The notes below the pieces were generated by a model, which saw nothing but the letters and a program-made list of their open reading frames with translations, made no database searches and was not told where the DNA came from. From assembly GCF_905475345.1 (NCBI RefSeq), contig NC_066591.1, forward strand, positions 4,419,501 to 4,483,500: 64,000 nucleotides of DNA, written 5' to 3'. The position numbers and the translations under genes are program-made. The DNA is from Vespula vulgaris. Lineage: Eukaryota; Arthropoda; Insecta; Hymenoptera; Vespidae. Below, piece after piece: positions 39,501 through 50,653 of the stretch; position 1 is the stretch's first letter; every line of letters begins with the position of its first letter.

Positions 39501-41834
39501 CTAGGAAATAATGCCCATTAACTCGTTTAGTTAGAAAGGTACATAGTCGGGTCCCACGTGTGTCCCACGACATCGTTTACTCATAATCCCGCTAATTAGG
39601 CGAGTACTTGATATCAATTTTCTCATTTTCCAAGTGGATCCCAAATGTTTCAGTATCATTGAGACAAACAAATGTTTATTTGTAAGAAATCTCATATCTC
39701 CTTTATGATTTACCTTTCATTAACGTTACATTCGTACGTAGAGTACGTTAAACGTATATCTGTCTCCTTAAAATACATTATATTTCAGTTAATTTTCCCT
39801 CATAAGAAGCCACTTTAATCTTGAAGATCGGTTAGAATAGCGTTCTGGCGTTAATAGCAATGAGTTCAATTAAATTAAGTAAATTTGGAATACGGTAGCT
39901 GAGACTATTAGCTCGAAAGAAGTCTCATCAGAGGAAGGGTTTAACGATTGTCTCTATCTCTGTCTTTCTTTCTCTTTCTCCCTCTCTTCCTCTCTCTGTC
40001 TTTCTCTTTCTTGGTCCTTAAGAAGAGCTCGATCATTCCCCTTTTAGTCTTCGTATCCCCTTATCGCGGATGGCATACTTGGTATTCAGATGGCACGAGT
40101 TCCATCGAAAGTTTGATATCGCCTGAAGAAAATCGGTACCACCCGTCTTTATTCCTGACTTCGGCCTGACTAAGCCGCTGGAGGCGCGACGATATCGTTT
40201 CTTGCATGGAGAAAAAGAAAAAGGAAAAAAAGAAGAAGAAGGTAGAAAGAAAAATATGCTCGAACGTGAAATAGTTAGGGACGAAGGGTGGAAAAGGAAG
40301 AAAAGTTTGCGGTGTACGGGTCGTACGAACGTAGAGAAACAATCGATCGCTTAGTCAGTCGTGTGCGGCCTCTGGGATTTTCGGCTTTGGTTGATGGCAA
40401 GGCGACGGCGTTTTACCCCTCGCGCTACCTCACTTTATCCTGCCTGTTTTAGACTTTAACGCCGGCAACCTACGCGTAGAAACGGCATGGGCGCACGTGT
40501 GGTTGCCATCTTACAGGCGTCTCGCTTATACTTTGAAATTGTACAACAGAGGACGCGAGTATGTATCTCTCGAGAATTTTATAATAATAATAATGATGAT
40601 GATGATGATAACGATAATCGTAATATTTTTTCTTTTCGATAAAAAAAAAAAAGAAATGGTACTTGTTGACGGACATCAATCGGGAAACGATATTGAAGAA
40701 AATAAATGATCGACATCGACGCTGCGATACTTTATCGATTTGTATTAAATAACATTTACAATTACACGCTTACGATTTTATTTATCATAAAATTGTATAC
40801 TTTCCACTTTAAGATGAATCATATTAATCGTTCAACGTCCAATACTCAGAGATTCTCAATCGCGTAACATTAATCATTTGTAAGAAGTTTTCTTACTTTC
40901 TTCTCTAAAGTTCGGAGCAGTCGTGTAAACTTCTTTCCCTTGGAAGCCCCTCAGCCCGTCCTCCTCCTCTCCCCCTACCTGCACTCATCCACCCTTCATT
41001 ATCACAGTCGCTAGTTCGTATTCAATAAGAACACTGAAGTATTCAAGAGAAACTTTCCTTTCTTAAGCGATCGAATAAACGATTCGCGAGAAATAGGCAA
41101 GTTAGAAGGCCGGCTCGTTTAAGGTGGTGGTAGGTAGGTACTACTATGAAGGGGGTCTTTGCACGTTACGGTCAACGTGCTTGCTATAATAAAACTATTC
41201 CTGTCTTGGCGGGACATGGGAGGAGAGTGGGTAAAGCCCAATGACGAAGGAAGGAAGAACGGACGGAAGGAAGGAAGGGTCGAATCCCATAGGATATAAA
41301 TGCCACAGGGGTGTTTCGTTTGGACCATGGCCGTCGACGTCCTCTAGCTTGTTCTCTCCGTCTTAGCCTCGTCCTTTTCCTTCATCGTTGGTCTCCCCGT
41401 AGATTCAATCACGACCCTTCCTATACCGAGGAAACTCGAGCGACGAATACCAAGCAGTTCGACTTAGGTATTAGGATCGTCGTACCGTCCTCTTTCTCGT
41501 CTTCTTTGATCGTGACAAGAATCGTGCTCGAACTGACCGTTCCCATATCGCACGCGTCTCTTTAAATGGTCCACCGCGTTCGCGATCAATTTCTTATACT
41601 TCTCGTCGTTTCTTTTCTTCCATTCTTTTTTTTCTCTTTCTTCGTCATTTCTTTTCTCTTTCCTTTCCTTTGCTTGAAAATTCGATAGGTATTGTGAGGT
41701 CCTTTCTTTTTTCTTTTTTCTTTTGTTCTCTTCTTCTTTTTCTTTTTATCAGAAAAAGGGAAAAGGGGGAAACGACTTTCGATTAATCGAATCTCTCTTC
41801 TTTTCAGAAACGAAAAACGATTCTCTTTCTTCAT

Positions 41835-41838
<4 letters not shown>

Positions 41839-41889
<51 letters not shown>
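41839..41889. repeat. (GA)n microsatellite, about 51 bp
   Basis: Uninterrupted AG repeat. Confidence 0.98.
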
Positions 41890-41893
<4 letters not shown>

Positions 41894-43076
41894 GACAGGA
41901 TGGAATAGGAATGATAAGAGAAACACCGTGTAAGGTCGAAAACCTTTAAAAGAGACAGGTCTGCGTTTACTACAATATTGAATATGGAATCCCATAAGTC
42001 GAGCGATAATGCAATATGCCGACGTCAGGTCTTGGGGTTAGAAGGCGACGTTACGTCGGCTTGGAATAAGGGTAAAAGCGTTGAGAATTTAGTAGGAGAG
42101 TCTCTATTAAATCTGGATATATACCATATGGAGATTTCTCTGTCTGTCTCTCTCTTTCTTTTTCTATTTCTTTTCAATTTTCTTTCAGACGATATCGTTT
42201 GTCAAAAAAAATAAAAAAGGTCGATGATTCGAAAAGCCGTGATTCGTTTCTAAAAAAGGAACAGAAGATGAAGAAAAAAAAGAAGAAAAAAAAATAAAAC
42301 GGAAAAGAGAAAGAAAGAAAGAAAGAAAGAGAGAGAAAAAATCAAAACGTCCGAAAGGAATAAACAAACGGGTGGCACGTGCGCGGCATGGTCGTCGAGT
42401 CGTCGTCGCTTTTTTGGTTTTATATCTTCGCATAGCCGAAGTACCTACTTGATGGAAACGCGAAATAACGATATTGACTTCGATCTCTCTCCCGAGAAAC
42501 ACGGTTAGACGGCAGTAAAAGGGTCTCACCGTCTTTTCGGATCGACTATAACGTTCGGCATTTCACCGGGTCTCTTTCCTTCTTTCCATTGGACATTTCG
42601 ACGCTCGTATTTTAGCGAGTACCGTAAGCAGCTGCTTTTCAATAGGCAAGGAAGAAAAGAGGGGAGAGAGAAAGAGAAAGAGGGAGAGAGAGGGAGAGAG
42701 AGAGAGAGAGAGAGAGTGGTGGTAAGATTCGATGGTTCTACGACACCATGATTCTTTCACAAAGTTACGACGCGATCGACGGATGGAAGGGTCGATTAAT
42801 TTAAGATACGTTTGGTCATTCTTCGAAATCGACACGCCCTTCCAATTTCATTGAGATCGTATTCTTAACGACCCTCTGTCGTGTTATCGTTAATTAGAAT
42901 TTTTCTTTTTTCCTTTTGGTTTTTTTTTTTTCTTTTCTTTTTATTCTTGTTCTTCTTGTTCTTCTTTTGCCTCCCCATTGAACAGCAGGAATCCTCTTCT
43001 CTTTTGGTTATGAGTCACGTGGGAAACACAGCGAGTTTCCGCCTAAGACTAGTAACTTGAAATATCTATTGCTCGT

Positions 43077-43098
43077 TCGTTCGTTCGTTCGTTCGTTC
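43077..43098. repeat. (CGTT)n microsatellite
   Basis: Five tandem CGTT units, a CpG-containing unit that is rare among microsatellites. Confidence 0.95.
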
Positions 43099-43707
43099 TT
43101 TGTCCGTCGACTCGTGCTACAAATAGATTGATTATAATTAATTGTAGAAAGACCTCTCTCTTTTTCTCTCTCAGCAGGGAGGGTTGCGTAAATCTTTTTT
43201 TCTTTTTTTTTTTTTTTTGTTCCAAAATGAAATTTACCATTCGTAATTGTTATTATCGTTATTATTATTATTATTATTATTAAAATTATTAATATAAAAT
43301 TAACATCGTCATATCGCTTCTTACAACATAATTTATTGATTATACAAAAACAAGGCTAGTTATACAAAAACAAATTAGATATTTTTTTTTCAAGTCCTTT
43401 CAAGAAGTTTAAGCAAGAGCTAACAAATAAAACTATGTTATAATCAAATCTTAATACACAGATTAATTAAAAAAACTGATTATTAAAAAAATCTTAATAC
43501 ATAGATTAATTATAAACATCGAGGATCAATTTGAATATCTCCTTTTTTCGGATGCAATAAAAAAAGCAAGAAAGAAACAAAAATATATTTAAAAAAAAGT
43601 TACACGATATAATTTATCAAATATTTCATGAGCACGAAATAAAAAATCGTACTATAAGCAAAGTATATAAAAAAATTATCAGATACATATCTAAAAAATA
43701 AAAACAA

Positions 43708-43750
43708 GATTCCAAATCTAATCGCTGAAATTAAGTAACGTTGGATTCAC
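43708..43750 (+). pseudogene. Decayed 5S rRNA-like fragment
   Basis: The block ATCTAATCGCTGAAATTAAG plus TAACGTTGGAT lines up with the central part of insect 5S rRNA (around CGATCACCGAAATTAAGCAG, which holds internal promoter box A). About 21 of 31 positions match, and nearly all mismatches are transitions. The flanks do not match the rest of 5S rRNA. It may be a truncated 5S pseudogene or the head of a 5S-derived SINE. The comparison sequence is from memory. Confidence 0.35.
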
Positions 43751-43759
43751 GCTGTGAAC

Positions 43760-44309
43760 ACAACTTGTCCACGACAGATTTTCTTTTTCTTTTTACCTTC
43801 CCTCCTCTCTCATTTTCTTGATTCTTCAAAAAATAACAAATAATTATATCGATGCAGTTTAAATAGAATGGTAATTTTCAAAGGGCGAATACGTAGCTTG
43901 TGAAGGTAATAGCGGTGGTAGGTAAGCTCCTAATTCGTCGCAGCAATAGAGCTTATCTCCGGTCCAGTAGCCCCTGAACTCACGCGCTCGCGCACGCGTT
44001 CACACAGCATACACATAGAAACATCCAACCGTACGATAACATTTTAGTTTAAATTTCGGCCGCTGGCCCGAGGCAAGCCGCGGGCTGATTTAAGGCCTCT
44101 ATACGCGCGTAAACGTACTGCCGGTGTTGGCCTCGGAGGGGTGGAAAGCTTTCCCTAACGGTGAGCCGTATGCCAACCGGTAGATAGTCGGTTGCGATAA
44201 GCTAAATGCTTGGGATCCCCTCCCCATATTACACAGGTTATACACCATCGCACTGGCGCGACAAGCCTCCGAGAGAGCAGCCAACTATTCCCTTTCTCCT
44301 TTCCCACCC

Positions 44310-44351
<42 letters not shown>

Positions 44352-44810
44352 ATCTATCTCTCTCTTTCTTATCCTCCGTCTTCAGCGAAGACAGATCGTT
44401 TCGGAAAACCGGAACTTGCCTTTTAACTACCACTCACATCTCCTCTATCATATTGTATTATCTAACCTATGTCACTCATAGAACTTGATAACCTTGGCTA
44501 TTAGATAAGTTACTTAGATAAATGTTTATTTATCCTCGACTATTTCGAAATTTCCGAAAAAATAAATAACGTTTATTTTTTATTCACAGGATTTGATAAT
44601 TTTGGCTATTGGAGAAGTAAGTTAGATAAGTGTTTATTTTCTCTCGATCTTCTGGAAATTTTTGAAAAAATAAGTAATATCAGTTTTTGAGAATTCAGAT
44701 GTATTCATTCATTATTGAGAAATAATTTATTATATTTTGCAAACACGATCAGATTTGTATTAAGGTTGAGAGAGAGATAGAGAAAGGGAAAAAAAGAGAG
44801 AGAGAGAGAG
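43760..44810. other. Downstream flank of the sulfotransferase gene
   Basis: Contains a GC-rich, repeat-free island (43900-44290), a (CT)n array (44313-44342) and the 108-bp tandem duplication. No frame in the island is convincing on either strand. Confidence 0.6.
44479..44690. repeat. Two-copy tandem duplication, period about 108 bp
   Basis: The block TTGATAACCTTGGCTATTAG at 44484 recurs as TTGATAATTTTGGCTATTGG at 44592. Both are followed by GTTAGATAAGTGTTTATTT-like sequence, a CTCGA(C/T)-T-T block and a GAAA(A/T)AATAA(A/G)TAA-like end. It lies just downstream of the sulfotransferase gene. Confidence 0.82.
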
Positions 44811-44872
44811 TCTCTTTAATTCAAGGTTTTTCAAGGGTAACAGGAATCGACTGTGATAGAGGAACGGAATGA

Positions 44873-44878
44873 TTTATT
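44873..44878 (-). terminator. Candidate polyadenylation signal (AATAAA) of the sulfotransferase gene
   Basis: Reading the minus strand downstream of the stop codon at 45042-45040, an AATAAA hexamer occurs about 165 nt further on. Hexamers like this are common in AT-rich DNA, so the assignment rests only on position and strand. Confidence 0.3.
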
Positions 44879-45039
44879 GAACTGTTTCGTATTATATCCG
44901 GACGGACCGAACGAGATCTCAGCTCAATTTCCGCTTTGGGTAACGCCCTAAATTTTAGATAATTCCATAAATTTTTTTCCACGATAGAAAAATGATAAAA
45001 AAGAAAAAAAGAAAGAGTTTATCTGCTTGCAAAAACTTT

Positions 45040-47413
45040 TCACTTTTCTTGAAGGAAATCTATTGGAAATGTGAGATCTGTGTCCTTCATATTCTCTTTG
45101 ATCCAAGCATCGAATTTTTCTTCGAGTTCTTTTGTGAAAATGTCTTTCCAACCTCCGACTTTGCCTCGTCGTACGAATATGTTTGACTCTATTTTGTTAT
45201 CAGGTGTGGCTGTATTTACCATAGGATTATTTCGAAAATTATCTATTTGAAGATGATCAATTAGCTTCGAGATCATCTCTTCGTTGTAAGATTTTCCAAA
45301 GAATTTTGCCACCTTTTTGATAGTACTTGACAAGTCCTGTAGAAAATCATAGTATTTTTTTTTTGTTAATATATTTATAATTACAGTACATTCATATTAA
45401 AAGTTATTTCTAAAATCTCACGTTTAATAGTTCTTCGTAGAATATGAATAGTAAGTTCGGACGATGTCTCTCAGCCCAGGCATCTTTCAAATGCGTCCAA
45501 TAGGGATTGTAATAAGCTTAAACATAAGAAATGTCAAACAAGGATCCATTGAGAAAGATTCTTCATTGAATGATTTCTAACGTGATTTGAACTTACTTAA
45601 ATCCTTCATAAAGTATTCGCAGAATTCCTCGAAACTTCCCTTATATTCTAATCCCTTAATAACTTGTAGAAAGTAATACCAAGACACCACCACATCTTTT
45701 GGATTACGTGCTACATAAACGATCTAATCGATCCATAAAATATTATATATATACACACACATGTATTCATATATCAAGAATTTTATCAATAAGCTTATAT
45801 ATACATCAGCCAACGTATACCTTGCAATTGCTATCCAGAAGATTAGGTAACAATTCGAATGGCATATGAGATTTGATGAATTTTGGAGATGGTAATTTAT
45901 CGATGAATTCTGGATTCAATCTTATATTTTTATCCGATGGATTCGATACACTGTCTTCGTAATCGCCTATCAATATGTCAAGTCTAAAAAACGATAAAAT
46001 GTATAGACAATTGTTAATCACACGATAAGCTTTATGAACAGATAATAGACATTTATTTTAACGGGCTTTTATCTTTATAAATTAGCATATAATATATACG
46101 AGAAATTAACGAACTAGTCGAAGTTGGACTTACTCGAAAAATGGAAATCTATAATGTAGGCTCTGTTTCTTTGCTTCCTCGAAGTTCATGTCGTTCACAA
46201 CCAACCAAACCAGTTCCAATGTCAACGTGGTACCTAGCTCAAGGTACAAATTGTCTATCGTAAAGTGGATATATACACTCCAGACGACTATCTATGTATT
46301 TATCATTGCAACGAGTTAAGTACTTACAAAAACATTATCGCGATTTCTGTGTTTAAATCATAACGACCGGATACGTATTTGAATAATAATATATTGTTTA
46401 TTAAGCTAAAGCGGATTGATCTAAAACAGTAGTTTTCAAATTGTGTTGGTAAATCTCTAGAAAGGGAGAGAAACAGAGAAAGAGAAATATGTTCTAAAAG
46501 AAAAAAAAAGACTACTAGTTGGCTCATTAAATATTTATTCTTCTCATTATTCGTCAAAAGTTGTTAAAAGTTGTAACATTTTAGATAATACTTGGCATAT
46601 GTGATTATGTGTTTAAAGAAAAAAAAGATAAGAAAAGAAAGTAGAGTTTTTAATTTTGTTAAGAAATAAGATAAATTATAGAGTGAAGATAAGATCGAAT
46701 ATCCATTATTTTGTAAACGGCGCATAGTAACAATTTTTTACCGAATATGATTCTGATCGGCGAATAACCACTGCTGTATGCATAAATGTTCAAGAAAAAG
46801 AAGAAAAGAAAGATTATAGGTATTCGCTTAAAAAAAAAAGGGAAAAAGATTATATTGACCTTCATAACTCCAAAAGGAGTTTTTCTTTTATGTGCACTTC
46901 GTAGCTGACTCAGAATCATGTAAATTTCTCTTATTAAATTTTCTTGTAACCTCAAACAGTTGCGAGATATTCACTCCGACATTTATGGACATGCTATACG
47001 TACATATAATAGGCTTTATTATAAGACACGTATTACACGAAAGTATTTCTAGCATTAGATTGCTCTCAGCTGTTAGATAGAAAAGAAACAAGACGTCGAA
47101 CGATGTTGGTTGTATTATACTTATCAAAGATATTAAATATCATCGTTACGATATCACCGTTGAAATGAATTTTCATTAAATAATTTTTAATAATATCGAA
47201 TTCACCTGATCGTGGATAACTGACGACCCAAGTATCATCCGGATGAGGCTTTGCATTATATACTGTGACTCCTTGCTCGATATATCTGTAGGACATGGTC
47301 CATTTTTTTTCACCAATTCTTATGAAACCTCTCTTGAATGTCGGAAAATATTTATCCGCCAATTTTTTTTCCTCCTCGTTAAAAAGCACGTATTTTGGTA
47401 TTCCACCCTCCAT
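45040..47413 (-). CDS. Cytosolic sulfotransferase (SULT/Sulfotransfer_1 family), 6 exons, 329 aa
   Basis: Members of this family transfer sulfonate from PAPS to hydroxyl or amine groups of small molecules in the cytosol; the substrate cannot be read from sequence. Exons (minus strand): 47413-47206, 46233-46134, 45983-45821, 45723-45597, 45516-45422 and 45336-45040, totalling 990 nt. All introns are GT-AG; lengths are 972, 150, 97, 80 and 85 bp, phases 1, 2, 0, 1, 0. Visible motifs: PAPS 5'-phosphosulfate loop YPRSGTT (residues 66-72, split by intron 1); catalytic His142 in KSHMPFELLP; 3'-phosphate-binding Arg163 and Ser171 in YVARNPKDVVVSW; and RRGKVGGWK (287-295), where the family usually has RKGxxGDWK. 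No signal peptide or membrane segment is seen, as expected for a cytosolic enzyme, and the length is close to the usual 290-340 aa. The start is the only ATG in exon 1 upstream of the conserved core. No frameshift or missing key residue was found, so the gene looks intact. No paralogue is visible in the window. Confidence 0.93.
46700..47010. repeat. Dispersed repeat copy B inside intron 1 of the sulfotransferase gene
   Basis: This segment aligns by eye to 15120-15450 in the same orientation. Shared blocks include the TGTAAACGG-like start, a GATT(A/G)TAGGTATTC block, the ACTCAGA(G/A) block, TTTTCTTGTAAC versus TTTCTTGTAAC, and GAGATATT(T/C)ACT near the end. Divergence is high, with many substitutions and small indels, so this is an old family. 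It is probably transposon-derived, but no coding part is visible. Confidence 0.7.
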
Positions 47414-47460
47414 TTATTATTATTATTATTATTACTATTATTATTACTATTATTATTATA
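47414..47460 (-). repeat. (AAT)n trinucleotide repeat in the sulfotransferase 5' UTR
   Basis: An interrupted AAT/AGT trinucleotide array about 47 bp long abuts the start codon directly, so the ATG sits at the end of the repeat. If the predicted transcription start is right, the array lies wholly in the leader, where length polymorphism could affect translation. Confidence 0.8.
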
Positions 47461-47536
47461 AACAAATTACTTTTCCTTTCCGATCAAAAATTTTCCTGTT
47501 AAATCTTTTCTTATTCACGTCTACCTTGAGTCTGTG

Positions 47537-47568
47537 AAATGAGTTTACTGTCAGTAGCGTGTTTTATA
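47537..47568 (-). promoter_or_regulatory. Core promoter of the sulfotransferase gene (TATA box + initiator)
   Basis: On the minus strand TATAAAA occupies 47568-47562 and TCATTT, a match to the insect initiator consensus TCAKTY, occupies 47542-47537. The distance from the first T of TATA to the initiator A (47540) is 28 bp, the usual geometry. This predicts a 5' UTR of about 127 nt ending at the ATG at 47413, with no intron needed. The position of the start site is inferred. Confidence 0.6.
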
Positions 47569-48822
47569 AGCGTTGATCGGTATTATCCAGAAATTATCTC
47601 GATTTTTATCTTATTTAGTCATCTTCTCCCTCTTTCTCTTTTTCTTTATATATGTATCAACATGTGTAATGCTAATCGTTATCAGTGCTTACGTGTCATT
47701 TATATTTACGCATTTATTATCTAATCATAAATTTTTTTTCTAAAGAAATATTTAAAAATAATTTATGGCGATAAGAAATAAACAAATAAAAAGAAAACTA
47801 ATTAAAAAACTTTGAGACTGAGATACAGTATTTCTTCCGTTCGATCATAATGACAAATATCATCTCTTACATTTTATATAATATTTAATTTTTCTCTAGA
47901 TATACTTATAACGAAATAAAGAAATAAATTGACAATTCATGTTCGGTGATTAAAGTTTTTTTAAAAAATATGTAAAGTATAAAAAACTAAAATTAACGAT
48001 ATACAAACATTAAAAGTCTCTAACTTATCAATTTATTAACGTATCTAAAAAAAATTATCTCTTTTTTTTTATTTTATTTATTATCATCAATTATATTTAA
48101 TCTTTTATCGTACGAAGGATAAGTATGTCCATTTTATTCAAATGTATCTAATAACGATGATTCGATAACATATTGATAAATATTCCGAAAAATCAATTTT
48201 TGTAGCATTTTATCAGAATTAAAATACTATATTCCATCTTAACTAAATATATTTATACTACTATTTCTTTTTCATTATCAAGAAATGTAAATTTTAAACG
48301 AAAGAAATTCTTTCTTTTTTTTGTTTAATTCTACTATCTACTTCATTATCTCTTTCTTATCAACATTATCATTCTTTTCATCATTAATTTTAATTATATT
48401 ATTTGATTATCTTAATCGTTAAAATTGAACAGCCACACCTTTTTTTTAAATTTATTTTAAATTTATATATATAATGATAAAGATAATATCTAATACATTT
48501 TCGCGGTATAATATGGTATGAATTTTTGTGTCGTAGAAGTGTTATCCTATTTATCTGTAAATCTATTACTTATATAAAATATAATCATTCGCGTTAAACA
48601 AAATCGTTCTATTCATGATCATCGCAAACTATACCTATTGATTCTTCATTCGTTTGTGCAATCCAAAACTCACAAAAAAAAGAAAAAATACAATAGTAGA
48701 TTCAAATATCATGGAGTTTGGTGACTCCTGAAGACATGCAACCCTCTTAACGCTCGAACGAAGTTTTATATCGAGAAACATCTTTTAGGCGCTACGATTT
48801 TTTTTCATCATTGTGTATGTAT

Positions 48823-48824
<2 letters not shown>

Positions 48825-48888
<64 letters not shown>
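48825..48888. repeat. (CT)n microsatellite, about 64 bp
   Basis: Perfect CT repeat about 1.3 kb upstream of the sulfotransferase promoter. Confidence 0.98.
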
Positions 48889-48892
<4 letters not shown>

Positions 48893-49217
48893 TTTTAATA
48901 TTTTAACATAGAAAGATATAGTAATGGTATTATTTTCAAAAAATAAAATATTGTTTTTAACGAAACGAAGTTATAGCTTAAGAAAAATAAAACTAAAAAA
49001 AAATATAACAAAGTCTTCGATACTTTTTCTTCTTTCGCGCTAGTTCAATTTTTAGCAATGGGACTTGCCAAAAGAAAAAGACAAAAAAGGAGAGAAAGAA
49101 TGAAAGATAGAAACAAAAAGGAAAAAAGAAAAAAGAAAACAAAATGCATTTCGAACAGAACAGTCGCTAATATAAATGTCCTGGGCATATATTTCAAGCG
49201 GAGTTTTAAATAGTACT

Positions 49218-49219
<2 letters not shown>

Positions 49220-49303
<84 letters not shown>
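49220..49303. repeat. (CT)n microsatellite, about 84 bp, longest in the window
   Basis: Perfect CT repeat about 1.7 kb upstream of the sulfotransferase promoter and only 330 bp from the previous one. Confidence 0.98.
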
Positions 49304-49308
<5 letters not shown>

Positions 49309-50608
49309 TTGATTTCGCATAGGGATATAAATCACGCGTCAGATGCGCGGAGTCGTTGGTCATTGAGTTTCATAAAAGATTCCAAGTATCTACAAACAAC
49401 TTACACTCTCTCACACGCATACATGCACGCGAACACTTACACACGTACACTTATACCCATACACCTTATCCGCGCGCACGAGATTTTCTCTCTCACTCTG
49501 TGTTCTCTCCCTCTCGCTATCACTCTCGGTAGCACTTCAACAGGACACACACAACGCGTTTAAAGCTACATTCACATCATCCTTGCCCCGGACGACGTAA
49601 AATCTGCACTCTCAGCGTTCTTAGTGAGCCGCTCGAAATAACGCGCAGCAGCATCACAAAGCGGTTGGCTAAGAGCACCCAACGAGAATCTCCTCGTACG
49701 CACATCCAAATGCATCTCTACCCGGTCCGTGAAATGTCATCGGGATAATGTAAGGAATAGTACCTTCAAAGGTTTAGTGTGCACGCACGTAGAAAAGAAA
49801 AAAGAAAAAAAAAGAAAAAAAAAAGAAGAAAAAGGAGAAGGCTCGAAGGGATATTTCAACGGATGCGTTTCGTTAATTTCCCTTTCGGAGAGATTCGGAT
49901 AAATATTTTCCTTTCGACGCGTTGCATGCTCCTGAATGAAAGGAAGGATTAGACGGACTTAGGGGGACGTCGTTTATCTTTCTGACCTCTAACGCAATTT
50001 GTACGTCCCATTTCATCATGCAGAATCGTGAGACGAGAGTATTCCTGCTTAGAAATATATATATATATATATATTTTTTTTTTCATTTCTTTAATTTCAT
50101 CATTCAATTTAATCGTCCATAATTATTAATTTATTTCTGTCAAGGCGTACTATAGTATTCTACTGAGACGTATAAATATCGATACACGAAAATTAAAAAC
50201 TTCTATAAATGGAATTACTAGTAATAATAATTTTATTATTATTATTAGAAACTTTAAACTCGATATCTCGTAATAAAATACATCATGCAGATCAGGTACG
50301 AGAACGATCGGTGAAATTGAAGATGATCGAGAAATATGTAAAATTATTCGAGGAGACACGTTGAATACCGAACGTGGTAAATGGCGTGGATGATAGGGAA
50401 GTGGTCTATGATAGGAAGAGACTTTTGCTGCATCCCGAAGAAGTTGAACTCTCGTGAGAGTTAAGGGCGAATCCGGTCGGTGTTCAAACATTTGATATGG
50501 CTGACGATAGTAGTCGCGATCCTCTTCGAAACCCTCTTCCGTTTCATCCTTTTCCGTCGAAAGCCATTAACATCGACTCGGCGATACGCGAAGAGGGTGC
50601 AACCCCCT

Positions 50609-50653
<45 letters not shown>

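Larger units (their letters stand above)
29970..43700. other. Non-coding region with weak exon candidates and islands
   Basis: Apart from the weak candidates at 38631 and 39419 no gene is supported. Repeat-free islands are at 30170-30340 (with CACGTG), 31920-32130, 32460-32670, 32990-33120, 35390-35640, 36530-36720, 37900-38010, 38590-38880, 39310-39640, 40030-40200, 40340-40570, 41300-41590 and 42000-42110. Confidence 0.6.
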
